The notes: generated by a model not told the origin, from the letters alone. A DNA stretch of 64,000 bases from Stutzerimonas balearica DSM 6083 (GCF_000818015.1 NZ_CP007511.1:2614501-2678500), one strand, 5' to 3'; positions 24,773 to 36,394 are shown, numbered from the stretch's first letter. Numbers and translations: made by a program.

Positions 24773-26449
24773 TCAGTCTTCGCGATAACGACGCAGCTTG
24801 AGCTGCTTGCCGCCAACGCGGGTGTCCTTCAGCTTGCCGAGCAGACGTTCGAGGCCGTCCTCCGGCAGCTCGACCAGGCTGAAGCTGTCGCGTACCTGGA
24901 TACGGCCGATGGCATCGCGCGCCAGGCCACCTTCGTTGAGGATGGCGCCCAGCAAATTGCGCGCCGCGATACCGTCGCGCGCGCCCAGCGGCGTGCGGCA
25001 GCGCACGCGACCTTCGGCCAACGGCATCGGCGCACGACGCTCGCGGTCGCCACGCTCGGAGCGCTCGCCACGATCACTGCGCTCGGAGCGCTCGCGCGGG
25101 CCGCCGACCGGCACCAATGGCTGCTCTTTCTGCACCTCGGCGAGCGTCAGCGCCTGGCCGTTGGTGGCCTTGCGCAGCAGCGCCGCGGCCAACGCGCGCG
25201 GCGTGCAGCCGATGTCGGCGATCAAGCGGTCGAGCAATTCACCGTGGCTGGCCTCGGCGTCAGCGACCAGCGGCGTCAGGCTCTCGGTCAGCCGGCGGAT
25301 GCGGGCGTCGAGCACCTGCTGCGGATCGGGCAGACGCGCCTCGGCGACCTTCTGCCCGGTGACGCGCTCGATGACCTGCAGCATGCGCCGTTCGCGCGGA
25401 GTGACCAGCAGCAGCGCGCGGCCTTCGCGACCGGCGCGGCCGGTACGACCGATGCGGTGAACGTAGGATTCCGGATCGTACGGCATGTCGACGTTGAACA
25501 CGTGGGTGATGCGCGGTACGTCGATGCCGCGGGCGGCGACGTCGGTGGCCACGACGATGTCCAGACGGCCATCCTTGAGCGACTCGATCACGCGCTCACG
25601 CTGGTTCTGCGCGATATCACCGTTGAGTGCAGCGGCCTTGTAGCCCTTGGCTTCCAGCGCAGCGGCCAGGTCCAGCGTGGCCTGCTTGGTGCGCACGAAG
25701 GCGATCAGTGCGTCGAAATCCTCGACCTCCAGCAGACGTAGCACCGCCGGGATCTTCTGGTCGGCGTGGACCATCAGGTGCGCCTGCTCGATGCGCGCGA
25801 CGGTCTGGGTCTTGGCGGCGATCTTGATGTGCTTCGGCTCGCGCAGGTGCTTTTCGGCAATCGCGCGGATCGAATGCGGCAGGGTCGCGGAGAACAGCAC
25901 GCTCTGACGGCTTTCCGGCATCGCCTCGAAGATCACTTCGAGGTCGTCCATGAAGCCGAGCTTGAGCATTTCGTCCGCTTCGTCGAGGACCATGAAGCGG
26001 ATGGTCGACAGCAGCTCGCTGTTGCGGCTCAGGTGGTCGACCAGACGGCCCGGGGTGGCGACGATGATCTGCGCGCCCTGGCGGATCGCCTTGAGCTGCG
26101 GGCCCATGGGCGCACCGCCGTAGATGGCGACGACACCGACACCCGGCAGCTGCTTGGAATAGGTTTCGAAGGCGGTGGCCACCTGCAGCGCCAGCTCGCG
26201 GGTCGGTGCGAGGATCAGCGCCTGCGGCTCACGCTTGGCCGGGTCGATCTTCGACAGGATCGGCAGCGCGAAGGCCGCGGTCTTGCCGGTGCCGGTCTGG
26301 GCCTGGCCGATCATGTCGTGGCCATCGAGGATCACCGGGATCGCCTGGGCCTGAATAGGGGATGGTTCTTCATAGCCGACTGCGCTGATCGCAGCCAGAA
26401 CAGCGGAATGAATACCGAGTGCGGCAAAGCCGCCGATTTCCTGGGTCAT
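24773..26449 (-). CDS. deaD: DEAD-box RNA helicase, DeaD/CsdA type
   Basis: The gene encodes 558 residues. All helicase motifs are present: Q motif ahead of SPIQAQAIP, motif I AQTGTGKT (50-57), PTRELA, motif II DEAD (156-159), SAT, and motif VI HRIGRTGRAGR. The C-terminus has an Arg/Ser/Glu/Asp-rich linker (ERSERSDRGERSERGDRERR) and a DbpA/CsdA-type RNA-binding domain (IAARNLLGAILNEGGLARDAIGRIQVRDSFSLVELP). This class remodels rRNA and mRNA at low temperature. The start at 26449 has a weak ribosome site. It has 340 bases upstream without a gene, leaving room for a long leader, as is usual for cold-shock helicase genes. Confidence 0.93.
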   Translation of the reverse strand: MTQEIGGFAALGIHSAVLAAISAVGYEEPSPIQAQAIPVILDGHDMIGQAQTGTGKTAAFALPILSKIDPAKREPQALILAPTRELALQVATAFETYSKQLPGVGVVAIYGGAPMGPQLKAIRQGAQIIVATPGRLVDHLSRNSELLSTIRFMVLDEADEMLKLGFMDDLEVIFEAMPESRQSVLFSATLPHSIRAIAEKHLREPKHIKIAAKTQTVARIEQAHLMVHADQKIPAVLRLLEVEDFDALIAFVRTKQATLDLAAALEAKGYKAAALNGDIAQNQRERVIESLKDGRLDIVVATDVAARGIDVPRITHVFNVDMPYDPESYVHRIGRTGRAGREGRALLLVTPRERRMLQVIERVTGQKVAEARLPDPQQVLDARIRRLTESLTPLVADAEASHGELLDRLIADIGCTPRALAAALLRKATNGQALTLAEVQKEQPLVPVGGPRERSERSDRGERSERGDRERRAPMPLAEGRVRCRTPLGARDGIAARNLLGAILNEGGLARDAIGRIQVRDSFSLVELPEDGLERLLGKLKDTRVGGKQLKLRRYRED

Positions 26450-26791
26450 GGGTCTTGTCTCTGATGCTCCGCAAGACCCATGTTCCGAAGCTGCGCATGC
26501 CGTGCAAAACCCGAAGGTCACCCTGGCAGCCTGGTCGGCGGGGTTGCGAAAACGTATGGATGATGAATCGTCAAGGATAGTCCGCGCGGGGCGGACAGCA
26601 GCCGAAGCAGCGCTTCGTGTGTTGCAGTACCTGAACGCAGGCTGGGTTTCAGCCGGCGCGTACTATACCGGATTAACGCGAAGCTGTGCGCGTATTTTGC
26701 TTGAACGGTCACGCCGCTCCCCGGAGGCAGCGGCCGCGCCCTGGCGACCCGCACGCCCCTGGCGCCGGCCCTTTATCTGCCGGCGCGATTA
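26450..26791. other. Gene-free region upstream of deaD
   Basis: About 340 bases between the stop of the chemoreceptor gene and deaD, both on the minus strand. A GC hairpin near 26762-26784 (CGCCGG / CCGGCG) follows the chemoreceptor stop but has no T-run. The rest is more AT-rich near 26640-26710 (TACTATACCGG) and probably contains the deaD promoter and a long leader. I see no small ORF worth calling. Confidence 0.4.
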
Positions 26792-28975
26792 TCAGCCAAA
26801 CGAGCCGCGGCGAGGCTCGCCTGGCGCCTCGTTGGCGGCGCTGACCCGGAAGCGGCCGACCAGCTGCTGCAGCTTGCCCGCGGTATGCCGAACCCGCTCG
26901 GCGCTGTCCTGCAGCACGCCGAGGGTCTGGCCCATCTCGCCCGAGGCCTGGTCGACACCGCGAATGGTCTGGCCGTAGTGCAGGCTGCGCTCGTTGAGCT
27001 GCTTGATGATCTCGAACATGCGCTCGACCGTCTGGTGCAGGTGCAGGTTTTCCGAGGAGGCTTCCTCCGTCAGCCTCAGGCTGCTGTCGACGTCCTGCAC
27101 GCCGCCTTCCATGAAGGACACCGCCTGGCGGGTCTCGGCCTGCAGGCTCTCGACCTTGTGGCGAATGTCTTCGGCGGCGCCAGCGGTACGCTGGGCCAGC
27201 GAACGCACCTCGCCGGCCACCACCGCGAAGCCGCGTCCGTGTTCGCCCGCACGAGCCGCCTCAATGGCCGCATTGAGCGCTAGCAGGTTGGTCTGGGTGG
27301 TGATGTCGCTGATCAGTCCGACGATCTCGTCGATCTCCGACATGCGGCTGTCGAGTTGCTTGACGCTGCGCGCCGAGCGCGACACCACGTCGCGAATCGA
27401 CTCGGTGCCCTGCCGCACCGTCTCGAAGCGCTCGCGAGCGCGCGCGACCACATCATCCATGGCCGCCTTCATCTCTTCGGCGGTCATCGACGCCTGCTGG
27501 ATCTCACCGAGCTGCTGCTCGACCAGCACCAGGAGCTGGTGAACGGAGTCGGCCACCTCACGCGTGGTCTGCCCCGCTTCACCGCTGCGCCGGAGCATCT
27601 GCTCGTTGTCGTGACGTACATGCTGCGAGACGTGGATCACCTGGCCGACCACGGTGTCCAGGCTGTCGACGAAGCTGTTCAGCCAGCGCCCCAGCTCGCC
27701 GCTTTCATCGTGCGCCAGGTGCTGCACGTCGACGCGCTGGCGCAGATTGCCCTCGCCCTCTGCAAGCGTGCGGATGACATCGGTCAGCGCCTGCATGCGT
27801 GCCGCCAGCCGGCGCGGGCCGAAGGCGGCGAACACCGAGGCGCCGGTGAGCAGCAGTACCGCTTCGAGGAGCGTCAGCACCAGCTCCGGCAGGCCGCTGA
27901 AGGTGCGCAGCAGCGTACCCAGGCAGAACAGCGTGGTAACGGTGACCAGGTAGGTGCGCATCAGCCCGACCGACAGCGAGCGGCGTCGATAGACCTCTTC
28001 CAGGTCCGCCTCGCACATCATGCCCCAACGATCGGGCGAACCCGCCAGTTGAAAGGTCACGCCCTTGCCGACCACGGGAATATGGCGGTAGTCCGAGTAG
28101 CCCGGATAGCTGACGAAAAGATTCTCGCCCTGGGCGATGGTTTCGCGGACACCCGGATGCAGCTGGCCGGTGGCCGGGTCGGTGAAACGCAACTCCAGTT
28201 CGGTATGCGCCTGCACGCGCACCGTGCCCCAGCGCGTATGCACGCCGCTCTTGAGGTTCTCGCCATGGCTGAAGGTGGAATCCTCGAAGCGCGAGCGCGA
28301 CAGTGCCGTGCCCGGCTGGATCGCACGGTCGAAGCGCGACTCGACCATGAACAGGTAGTTGTCGCCGGACTCCGGATAGATGTGTCCGGCCTCGCGCTGG
28401 ATGAGGTCGCCGAGTACGTCGTTCGGCACCCGCGCGCACAGGCACCCAAGCGTCTGCCCGCCCGCCTGCAGTGGCTGGTAGAACATCAGCGTCACGGCAT
28501 CATGGAAACGCGAGGTGGTCGGCCCCATCGCCAGGGTTGCAGGGTCAAGGTACGGTCCATGCAGGAACGGCGCGCGCAGCCCGGCGGCCAGGGCCCGCGC
28601 ATCGACCCGGGTACCGACCTGCGCAGTGCGGGTCGAGGCCATCACGCAGCCATTCGTGTCGACCACGAACAACTCGGCGATGTCCGGCAGCTGTGCGCGC
28701 TTGCTCTCGAGCGAGGCGCCATCGGCGCGTATGGCCTCCTCTCCGAAGCTGGCGACGGTGTCGGCAAGATGCTCCCAGTGCGCCGCCACCCATTGCTGGA
28801 GCAAGCGTACCCGGGTCTCGGCGATCCCCTCGAAGATCTGCTCGACGCCGGCGTAGCGACCACGATTGAGCCAGCAGGACCACCCCATCGCCAGCTTTCC
28901 GCTGCGCCCGAACCAGGGCAGCCAGCCGCGTTCGGCGGGCGAGAGATGCATACGGTGGCTTTTGAGGTCGGGCAC
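26792..28975 (-). CDS. Methyl-accepting chemotaxis protein with N-terminal Cache-like sensor and internal membrane segments
   Basis: The gene encodes 727 residues. GTG at 28975 is chosen because AGGAGCTCGCCA directly precedes it; the ATG at 28951 and TTG at 29020 lack such a site. Residues about 40-330 look like a Cache/PDC ligand domain. Two hydrophobic segments follow (about 337-355 and 363-385), then a HAMP-like linker and a full signalling domain with the hairpin motif [46 protein letters not shown]. There is no clear hydrophobic segment before the sensor domain, which is odd for a Cache receptor. No CheR-docking pentapeptide is seen at the C-terminus. Confidence 0.88.
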   Translation of the reverse strand: MPDLKSHRMHLSPAERGWLPWFGRSGKLAMGWSCWLNRGRYAGVEQIFEGIAETRVRLLQQWVAAHWEHLADTVASFGEEAIRADGASLESKRAQLPDIAELFVVDTNGCVMASTRTAQVGTRVDARALAAGLRAPFLHGPYLDPATLAMGPTTSRFHDAVTLMFYQPLQAGGQTLGCLCARVPNDVLGDLIQREAGHIYPESGDNYLFMVESRFDRAIQPGTALSRSRFEDSTFSHGENLKSGVHTRWGTVRVQAHTELELRFTDPATGQLHPGVRETIAQGENLFVSYPGYSDYRHIPVVGKGVTFQLAGSPDRWGMMCEADLEEVYRRRSLSVGLMRTYLVTVTTLFCLGTLLRTFSGLPELVLTLLEAVLLLTGASVFAAFGPRRLAARMQALTDVIRTLAEGEGNLRQRVDVQHLAHDESGELGRWLNSFVDSLDTVVGQVIHVSQHVRHDNEQMLRRSGEAGQTTREVADSVHQLLVLVEQQLGEIQQASMTAEEMKAAMDDVVARARERFETVRQGTESIRDVVSRSARSVKQLDSRMSEIDEIVGLISDITTQTNLLALNAAIEAARAGEHGRGFAVVAGEVRSLAQRTAGAAEDIRHKVESLQAETRQAVSFMEGGVQDVDSSLRLTEEASSENLHLHQTVERMFEIIKQLNERSLHYGQTIRGVDQASGEMGQTLGVLQDSAERVRHTAGKLQQLVGRFRVSAANEAPGEPRRGSFG

Positions 28976-29156
28976 TGGCGAGCTCCTGGTTGCGCGGAAA
29001 ACAGAGCTGGCACTTTGCAATTAGTCGGCCAGCTCCTCCGGCTACCGGCTCGTCGCGACGATTCCGCTTCGCGTCCGCTGGCCTGGCGCAGACGCCGCAC
29101 TGAAAATGTGCAGCTGTCGCACGCGCTCAGCGAAGCGCGCCCCGGGCTGGTGCAGC

Positions 29157-29906
29157 TCAGCTGGCCGGCCGCAGCACCTCGAGCAGCGGCTGCAGCGAAT
29201 AGCCGAGCCGCGGCGCCAGGGCCTCGACGCGCGCCTGCAGGCGCGCCCGATCGAGGGATTGCTCCAGCTCGGCTGGCACCAGCAGCACCACGTTGCCTTC
29301 GGCGACCGGGCATTCCCAGTAGTGGCGATGGAACAGGCCACGCAGCAAGGCCGCACCAAGCGGCTTGTTCTCCGAGGTGCCCCACTGATTGATCACCAGC
29401 CAGCCGCCGGGATTGAGCTTGCCCTGGCAGCGACGCAGGAAATCCCAGGCCAGGTGCGCGGCGGCAGGCCCCGTATCGGTGTAGAGATCGAGAAAGATCA
29501 GGTCCGCCGTTTCCGCGCTGTCGAGCAGCTGCAGCGCATCGCCGACGCGGATGTACAGTCGCGGATCATCGGCCAGGCCCAGATGGCTGCGTGCCAGCTC
29601 GACCACGGCCGGACGCAGCTCGATGGCCTCGACATCCTCGAGCGGCAGGTATTTCAGGCAGGCCTGGGTCAGGCTGCCGGCACCGAGCCCGAGAAACAGC
29701 GCGGTCTCCGGTGCCTCGTGAGCCAGCGCGCCAAGCAGCATGGCCCGCGTGTAGTCATATTCGAGCCAGGCGGGATCGGCGCTGAATACACAGCTCTGCT
29801 CGACCTCGGCGCCGAATTCGAGAAAGCGGTAGTCGCCCACCTCGAGCACGCGGATCAGGCCGTATTCATCGGTTACCTCGGCCAGCAGCCGCTCTTCTCT
29901 GTGCAT
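29157..29906 (-). CDS. Spermidine synthase-like (polyamine aminopropyltransferase fold) protein
   Basis: The gene encodes 249 residues. ATG at 29906 follows GAGGAGAACCTG. The Rossmann methyltransferase-like fold is shown by [20 protein letters not shown] (the SAM/dcSAM-binding loop), [15 protein letters not shown] and [10 protein letters not shown]. These match spermidine synthase-like proteins, but some usual aminopropyltransferase residues (GGGDG, catalytic DxxD) are changed to GLGAG and DLYTD, so it may be a methyltransferase relative rather than a true SpeE. It diverges from the DAHP synthase gene 110 bases away. As I recall, Pseudomonas keeps these two genes next to each other. Confidence 0.78.
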   Translation of the reverse strand: MHREERLLAEVTDEYGLIRVLEVGDYRFLEFGAEVEQSCVFSADPAWLEYDYTRAMLLGALAHEAPETALFLGLGAGSLTQACLKYLPLEDVEAIELRPAVVELARSHLGLADDPRLYIRVGDALQLLDSAETADLIFLDLYTDTGPAAAHLAWDFLRRCQGKLNPGGWLVINQWGTSENKPLGAALLRGLFHRHYWECPVAEGNVVLLVPAELEQSLDRARLQARVEALAPRLGYSLQPLLEVLRPAS

Positions 29907-30015
29907 CAGGTTCTCCTCGAGACCGCGCAATGTTAGCAAGCGCCAGGCGTGGACTATCAGCGGGCGCCGGTTTGTTGCGCTAACATCGCCGCACTCTTCT
30001 GACCCCGGAACGACC

Positions 30016-31365
30016 ATGACCACTTCCTGGAGCCCGTCTAGCTGGCGCGAAAAGCCCATCGAGCAGCAACCCGAATACCCGGACGCCGCCGCGCTGGCAC
30101 GCGTCGAAAATAATCTTGCGGCGCTGCCGCCGCTGGTGTTCGCCGGCGAGGCCCGTGAGCTGCGTCGGCAGTTCGCCGAAGTCACCCAGGGCCGGGCGTT
30201 CCTGCTGCAGGGCGGCGACTGCGCCGAGAGCTTCGCCGAATTCTCCGCGACAAAGATCCGCGACACCTTCAAGGTGCTGTTGCAGATGGCCATCGTCATG
30301 ACCTTTGCCGCCGGCTGCCCGGTGGTGAAGGTCGGGCGCATGGCCGGCCAGTTCGCCAAGCCACGCTCGTCCGGCAGCGAGACCATTGGCGAGGTGTCTC
30401 TGCCGGCCTACCGCGGCGACATCGTCAACGGCATCGGTTTCGACAGCACCAGCCGCGTGCCGGACCCCGAGCGCCTGCTACAGGCCTACCACCAGTCCAC
30501 CGCCACGCTGAACCTTTTGCGTGCCTTCGCCCAGGGCGGCTTCGCCGATCTTCATCAGGTCCATCAGTGGAACCTCGACTTCATCGCCAACTCGCTGATG
30601 GCCGAGAAGTACCACCAGCTCGGCGCGCGCATCGACGAAACCCTGCGCTTCATGCGCGCCTGTGGTCTGGACGATGCGCCGCAGCTGCGCGAGACGAGCT
30701 TCTTCACCGCCCACGAGGCGCTTCTGCTGAACTACGAGCAAGCCTTCGTGCGCCAGGACAGCCTCACCGGCCATTGGTACGACTGCTCCGCGCACATGCT
30801 CTGGATCGGTGACCGCACCCGCCAGGTCGACGGCGCGCACGTCGAATTCCTGCGCGGCGTAGGCAACCCGATCGGGGTCAAGGTCGGGCCGAGCATCGCC
30901 ACCGATGATCTCTTGCGCCTGATCGACCTGCTCAATCCGGACAACGATCCGGGCCGCCTGAACCTCATCGTGCGCATGGGGGCCGACAAGGTCGAGGATC
31001 ATCTGCCACGGCTGATCCGCGCCGTACAGAACGAGGGTCGCCAGGTGCTCTGGAGCTCGGACCCGATGCACGGCAATACCATGAAGGCGTCCAGCGGTTA
31101 CAAGACGCGTGACTTCGAGCGCATCCTCGCCGAGGTGCGGCAGTTCTTCGAGGTGCACCGAGCCGAAGGCAGCTACCCGGGCGGCATTCATATCGAAATG
31201 ACCGGGCAGAACGTCACCGAGTGCATCGGCGGCTCGCGCCCGGTCACCGAGGCCGGCCTGTGCGACCGCTACCACACGCACTGCGATCCGCGGCTGAATG
31301 CCGACCAGTCGCTCGAGCTGGCGTTCATGATCGCCGAGACACTCAAGCAGCTGCGCGTCGGCTGA
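30016..31365 (+). CDS. Class II 3-deoxy-7-phosphoheptulonate (DAHP) synthase
   Basis: The gene encodes 449 residues of the plant-like, type II DAHP synthase. This enzyme condenses phosphoenolpyruvate and erythrose 4-phosphate in the first shikimate step. Family motifs are present: [54 protein letters not shown] and [18 protein letters not shown]. The protein lacks any signal peptide. Its length fits the long, primary-metabolism type rather than the short phenazine-operon type. It is a single gene, divergent from the spermidine-synthase-like gene. A following SLC13 transporter gene lies about 146 bases on. Confidence 0.95.
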   Translation: MTTSWSPSSWREKPIEQQPEYPDAAALARVENNLAALPPLVFAGEARELRRQFAEVTQGRAFLLQGGDCAESFAEFSATKIRDTFKVLLQMAIVMTFAAGCPVVKVGRMAGQFAKPRSSGSETIGEVSLPAYRGDIVNGIGFDSTSRVPDPERLLQAYHQSTATLNLLRAFAQGGFADLHQVHQWNLDFIANSLMAEKYHQLGARIDETLRFMRACGLDDAPQLRETSFFTAHEALLLNYEQAFVRQDSLTGHWYDCSAHMLWIGDRTRQVDGAHVEFLRGVGNPIGVKVGPSIATDDLLRLIDLLNPDNDPGRLNLIVRMGADKVEDHLPRLIRAVQNEGRQVLWSSDPMHGNTMKASSGYKTRDFERILAEVRQFFEVHRAEGSYPGGIHIEMTGQNVTECIGGSRPVTEAGLCDRYHTHCDPRLNADQSLELAFMIAETLKQLRVG

Positions 31366-31511
31366 CGCGCCCCTTCGCGGCTGCCGGAGCGCATCCGGCA
31401 GCCGACCACGCTCCCCCTGCGGAGCCTTCCGAGCGAACCAATCCCGCCCCCGGGTGTTTACACCACGGGTGTGCACGCTTTTGTTCATCGCTGTAGAGGT
31501 TGTCCTTTCAA

Positions 31512-32960
31512 ATGTCTGATGCATCGCAACACCGGGCCGCGGTCCTCGCCGCCTGGATCGGCCTGTTCCTCGGGCCACTGCTGCTGGTCGCCTGCCTGCT
31601 GACCGACCCGCCGGCGGGCCTATCGGAAACGGCCTGGCGCACCGTCGGCATGGCCGCCATGATGGCCGTCTGGTGGTCGACCGAAGCCGTCCCGATTCCG
31701 GCCACCTCGCTGTTGCCGGTCCTGCTGATTCCGCTGCTGGGCATCGACAGCCTCGCCAAGGCCACGGCCCCCTATGCCAACCCGACGATCTTCCTGTTCC
31801 TCGGTGGCTTCCTGCTCGGTCTGGCGATGCAGCGCTGGAACCTGCACAAGCGCATCGCGCTGGCCACGCTGCTGGCAGTCGGCAACCAGCCGAGCCGGCA
31901 GATTGCCGGCTTCATGATCGCCACCGCCTTTATCAGCATGTGGGTGAGCAATACCGCCACCAGCATCATGATGCTGCCCATCGGCCTGTCGGTGATCGGC
32001 CTGCTGACCGAGGGCAGCGCGCGAGAGCAGAGCGAACGCTTCGCCACCGCCCTGCTGCTGGGCATCGCCTATGCCGCCAGCGTCGGCGGCATCGCCACGC
32101 TGATCGGCACGCCGCCCAACGCGCTACTCGCGGCGTTCCTGCGCGAGAACCATGACGTACACATCGGCTTCGGCCAGTGGATGCTGCTCGGCGTGCCGGT
32201 AACGGCCGGCATGCTGCTCTTTACCTGGTGGTGGCTCACACGCGGCGGCTTCCGCCTGTCCGGTGGCGACAGTCGCAGCATGCTGCAACAGGAGATGGCC
32301 GCCCTCGGGCCCATGTCGCGCCAGGAAAAGCTGGTCGCCCTGATCTTCACCCTGGCGGCACTCGCCTGGATCTTCCAACCGTTGCTGGCCGAGCCTCTCC
32401 CGGGGCTGAACGACACCAGCATCGCCATCGGCGCCGCCCTGCTGCTGTTTCTGATTCCGGCCAACGTCAAGGAGCGTACCTTCCTGCTCGACTGGCAGAC
32501 CGCCAACAAGCTGCCCTGGGGCGTGCTGCTGCTGTTCGGTGGTGGCCTGTCGCTGGCTGGCGTCATCGGCGCCTCCGGGCTGGCCGAATGGATCGCGCAG
32601 AGCCTCGGCGGCCTCGACATGCTGCCGCTGATCCTGATGATCGGCCTGGTCGCGCTGGTGATCACCTTTCTGACCGAAATCACCTCGAACACGGCAACAG
32701 CCGCGGCATTCCTGCCGCTGCTCGGCGCGCTCGCCGTGGAACAGGGCCTGCCGCCGCAGATGCTGGCAATCCCGGCCGCAATCGCTGCCAGCTGCGCCTT
32801 CATGATGCCAGTGGCGACTCCGCCCAACGCTATCGTCTTCGGCACCGGCGAGATGCGTATCCAGTCGATGATCAAGGCCGGCTTCGCCCTGAACCTGTTC
32901 GGCGTGTTCTTCGTCACCCTGCTCTGCTATGGCCTGATCGGCCTGATCTGGGCCTCTTGA
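31512..32960 (+). CDS. SLC13/DASS family anion symporter
   Basis: The gene encodes 482 residues with roughly a dozen membrane segments. The family's repeated hairpin motifs are visible: WVSNTATSIMMLPIGLSVI (first SNT motif) and FLTEITSNTATAAAFLPLLGAL (second SNT motif), plus ASCAFMMPVATPPNAIVFG at the C-terminal end. The DASS family uses sodium to import di- and tricarboxylates or sulfate. The substrate here cannot be read from the sequence. ATG at 31512 is used; TTG at 31500 is in frame but sits on the ribosome site. It ends at a bidirectional terminator shared with efp. Confidence 0.92.
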   Translation: MSDASQHRAAVLAAWIGLFLGPLLLVACLLTDPPAGLSETAWRTVGMAAMMAVWWSTEAVPIPATSLLPVLLIPLLGIDSLAKATAPYANPTIFLFLGGFLLGLAMQRWNLHKRIALATLLAVGNQPSRQIAGFMIATAFISMWVSNTATSIMMLPIGLSVIGLLTEGSAREQSERFATALLLGIAYAASVGGIATLIGTPPNALLAAFLRENHDVHIGFGQWMLLGVPVTAGMLLFTWWWLTRGGFRLSGGDSRSMLQQEMAALGPMSRQEKLVALIFTLAALAWIFQPLLAEPLPGLNDTSIAIGAALLLFLIPANVKERTFLLDWQTANKLPWGVLLLFGGGLSLAGVIGASGLAEWIAQSLGGLDMLPLILMIGLVALVITFLTEITSNTATAAAFLPLLGALAVEQGLPPQMLAIPAAIAASCAFMMPVATPPNAIVFGTGEMRIQSMIKAGFALNLFGVFFVTLLCYGLIGLIWAS

Positions 32961-33004
32961 CCGTTGGCGGCCGTGCTCCGCCGCGGCCGCCCGGAAGGCA
33001 GGCA

Positions 33005-33037
33005 AGAAAAAGCCCGGCACATGGCCGGGCTTTTTCG
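33005..33037. terminator. Bidirectional terminator between SLC13 gene and efp
   Basis: Arms GAAAAAGCCCGGC and GCCGGGCTTTTTC form a strong hairpin with a short loop and A/T runs on both sides, placed between the convergent transporter and efp genes. Confidence 0.92.
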
Positions 33038-33058
33038 ATCGTTCAGTCGCCGCCGGTC

Positions 33059-33625
33059 TCAGACCTTGGCGCGGGACTTGTACTCGCCGGTGCGGGTGTC
33101 GATCTCGATGTAGTCGCCGATATCGCAGAACTCGGCCACTTTCAGCTCGTAGCCATTGTTCAGCTTGGCAGTCTTCATCACCTTGCCCGAGGTGTCGCCG
33201 CGTACGGCCGGCTCGGTGTAGGCGATCTGGCGCACGATGCTGGTCGGCATTTCGACGGAGATCACGCGATCGTTGTAGAACACGGCTTCGCAGACGTCCT
33301 GCATGCCGTCTTCGACGAAGTTCAGCGCGTCGCCGAGGTCTTCCTTCTCGATCTCGTACTGATTGAACTCGGTGTCCATGAACACGTACATCGGATCGGC
33401 GAAGTAGGAGTAGGTCACTTCCTTGCGCTCGAGGATGACCGGCTCGAACTTGTCGTCAGCCTTGTACACGGTTTCGGTAGCCTGGCCGTTGAGCAGGTTC
33501 TTCAGCTTCATCTTGACCACGGCAGCGTTGCGGCCGGACTTGTTGAATTCGGCTTTCTGGATGACCCAGGGCTCGCCGTTGATCAGGGCCACTTGGCCGG
33601 CACGAAACTCTTGTGCGGTTTTCAT
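33059..33625 (-). CDS. efp: Translation elongation factor P
   Basis: The gene encodes 188 residues, the normal EF-P length. EF-P binds between the P and E sites and rescues ribosomes stalled on polyproline. Its modified loop reads [11 protein letters not shown] with Arg at position 32, the residue rhamnosylated by EarP in Pseudomonas; lysine-type modification by EpmA/EpmB is thus excluded. The earP gene lies 42 bases upstream on the same strand, so enzyme and substrate are made from one operon. The C-terminal signature [18 protein letters not shown] region ([18 protein letters not shown]) and [15 protein letters not shown] are present. Confidence 0.98.
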   Translation of the reverse strand: MKTAQEFRAGQVALINGEPWVIQKAEFNKSGRNAAVVKMKLKNLLNGQATETVYKADDKFEPVILERKEVTYSYFADPMYVFMDTEFNQYEIEKEDLGDALNFVEDGMQDVCEAVFYNDRVISVEMPTSIVRQIAYTEPAVRGDTSGKVMKTAKLNNGYELKVAEFCDIGDYIEIDTRTGEYKSRAKV

Positions 33626-33667
33626 ACGAATATCCGGAGAAAATGGGAGACAAAAACAGGCCGCACA

Positions 33668-34804
33668 TCATAGCCAATCGGTATGGAAGAACACCAGTTT
33701 TCCCGCCAGATCGCCATTGGCCACCTGCTTGCCGGTCCACTGCTCGGCGTGTGCGAGCAGCTCGTCGTACTGGCCCAGCAAGGCACGCCACGCCGCGGCG
33801 CTGCCCTCGCCACTGTTCCAGGCGCGCCAGAACCCGCGCAGAGCCGCTTCGGCCGGCGCGCTCAGGCCGTGACAGTAGAGGTCGAGAAACGCCCCGAGCT
33901 TGACCCAGTGGGCGTCGTCCTCCTGCGGGTAGATGTGCCAGACCAGCGGACGACCCGCCCACTGCGCGCGAATGAACGACTCCTCGCCACGCACCGCGTT
34001 GAAATCGCAGCTCCACAGCAGTTGGTCGTATTCCTCCTGGGTCATGAAGCGCACCACATCGAGCGTCAGTGTGCCGCGAACGAAGCGCTGGCCGGCCGCG
34101 GCGGCGGGCTCGCCCAGCCAGCCTGCGACATCGCCCAACACGCGCCCTTCGGGCACCAGCAGCTGGTTGGGCCGCGAATCGCAGGCCAGGGCGTCCAGCC
34201 ACCCGGCCACCGCGCCGTTTTCATAGGCGAACAGCGACAGCAGCCGCGCCTCGGGCTCCAGCCGCACGCCGAGACTCGCCAGGAAAGCCGCCGCACGACC
34301 TTCGCGACGGAAATCGTCACGCCGCCCGAGCAGATCGGCCTCACGAATCAGCCCGCCGGTGGCGGCCTCGAAGCCCGGAAAAAAGAAGTACTTCTGCAGC
34401 CCGCCGGATTGCAGCGAAGGCAGCGCGTGGCAGCCGACGATCCAGTCCTCGGCACTGAGGTACTCGAGGTTCAGCCAGAGAATCCGTCTGCCACTGGCGG
34501 TCATCGCATTGATGTAGGACGGCGGCAGATCACAGGCGAACGCCTCGATGACGACATCGGCCGGCTCGGCATCGCACCAGGGCTGCGGCCACAGGCGAAT
34601 CTCGACGCCCTGCTGCCATTGTTGCGCCGCCTCGGCGCTGGCGCCGGGACAGAGGCGCGCAAAGGTTTCCAGGTCATCGACCCACAACCGGACCTGCTGG
34701 TCGTATTCGGCGACCAGCTGCCGCGCCAGACGCCAGGTCACGCCGATGTCGCCGTAGTTGTCCACCACGACGCAGAAGATGTCCCAGCAGGCCTTTACCG
34801 ACAC
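33668..34804 (-). CDS. earP: EF-P arginine rhamnosyltransferase
   Basis: The gene encodes 378 residues. EarP transfers rhamnose from dTDP-L-rhamnose to Arg32 of EF-P. The N-terminal motif CVVVDNYGDIGVTWRLARQL contains the two conserved aspartates (Asp15 and Asp19 here). The C-terminal half has RFMTQEEYDQLLWSCDFNAVRGEESFIRAQWAGRPLVWHIYPQ, the nucleotide-sugar binding region with the functionally important RGEDS-like loop (here RGEES). The family was formerly annotated DUF2331. It lies directly before efp, as in other beta- and gammaproteobacteria that use this modification. Confidence 0.96.
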   Translation of the reverse strand: MSVKACWDIFCVVVDNYGDIGVTWRLARQLVAEYDQQVRLWVDDLETFARLCPGASAEAAQQWQQGVEIRLWPQPWCDAEPADVVIEAFACDLPPSYINAMTASGRRILWLNLEYLSAEDWIVGCHALPSLQSGGLQKYFFFPGFEAATGGLIREADLLGRRDDFRREGRAAAFLASLGVRLEPEARLLSLFAYENGAVAGWLDALACDSRPNQLLVPEGRVLGDVAGWLGEPAAAAGQRFVRGTLTLDVVRFMTQEEYDQLLWSCDFNAVRGEESFIRAQWAGRPLVWHIYPQEDDAHWVKLGAFLDLYCHGLSAPAEAALRGFWRAWNSGEGSAAAWRALLGQYDELLAHAEQWTGKQVANGDLAGKLVFFHTDWL

Positions 34805-34928
34805 GAATCGCTCCTGATGCCACGCCGCCGGCGTGCGCTCTGAAAAGGGGCGTAAGGATATGCGAACACGTCACCGACCGACAAAGACCGACGAACGCGA
34901 AGAGAAAGGGATTTCGAGAAGGCGTTAT

Positions 34929-35041
34929 GGAGGTGACCCCACCAGCCACACCCCGGCACACAATGTCACCGCTGCGGCTGCTCCCTTCCGGGCCTGACCG
35001 GGTTCACGGCTGATCGTTGCGGGGGGACCGGCAGGGCCACC
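34929..35041 (-). ncRNA. ffs: 4.5S RNA of the signal recognition particle
   Basis: On the minus strand the conserved domain IV is plain: GGTCAGGCCCGGAAGGGAGC is the Ffh-binding hairpin with its GGAA tetraloop. The flanks pair into one long stem, from GGTGGCCCTGCCGGTCC at the 5' end to the GGCTGGTGGGGTCACC region at the 3' end, giving an RNA of about 110 bases. The exact ends are estimated from the stem. It binds Ffh to target nascent membrane proteins. A promoter is visible at 35073-35100. Confidence 0.93.
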
Positions 35042-35072
35042 ATAACGAACCCGCCTTGCGGCGAGCGGCGCC

Positions 35073-35100
35073 ATTGTACCGGCTTGCTCCCAACTTACAA
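35073..35100 (-). promoter_or_regulatory. Sigma70 promoter of 4.5S RNA
   Basis: On the minus strand TTGTAA (35095-35100) and TACAAT (35073-35078) are spaced by 16 bases, followed by a GC-rich discriminator (GGCGCCG). The start would lie about 25 bases before the predicted RNA end, giving a short precursor. Confidence 0.6.
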
Positions 35101-35290
35101 CCTCTGCTTGCGGCCTCCAGCTGGGCGCGGGCTTCGCCAAAGTCGTCCATTGAGCCAATTGGAGCAAATGCCCCCTAGGCAAGGACGGGTGGTCTGTTCG
35201 AGGATGAGCAACAGGTTCGAATGCCTGTCATACATTGATGTTAGTGCCGTGCTTTTCTTCCTGGGCGCGGTGCCACCCGCGAAGAGGTAA

Positions 35291-36280
<990 letters not shown>

Positions 36281-36394
36281 CCCACCGCGAGGGCTCTGCC
36301 ACGCCGCGCCGGGCCAAGCCGGGCTAAAGTTGCCCGGTTCCCGGCCGAATCTCCGGAAGACTGCTTGCGCCTGCGCGCCCGCCCCGGAGCCCTG

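Noticed and set aside
35084..35290. 68-codon frame before the renalase-like gene
   Set aside because: It starts inside the ffs promoter, has no ribosome site and no recognisable sequence.
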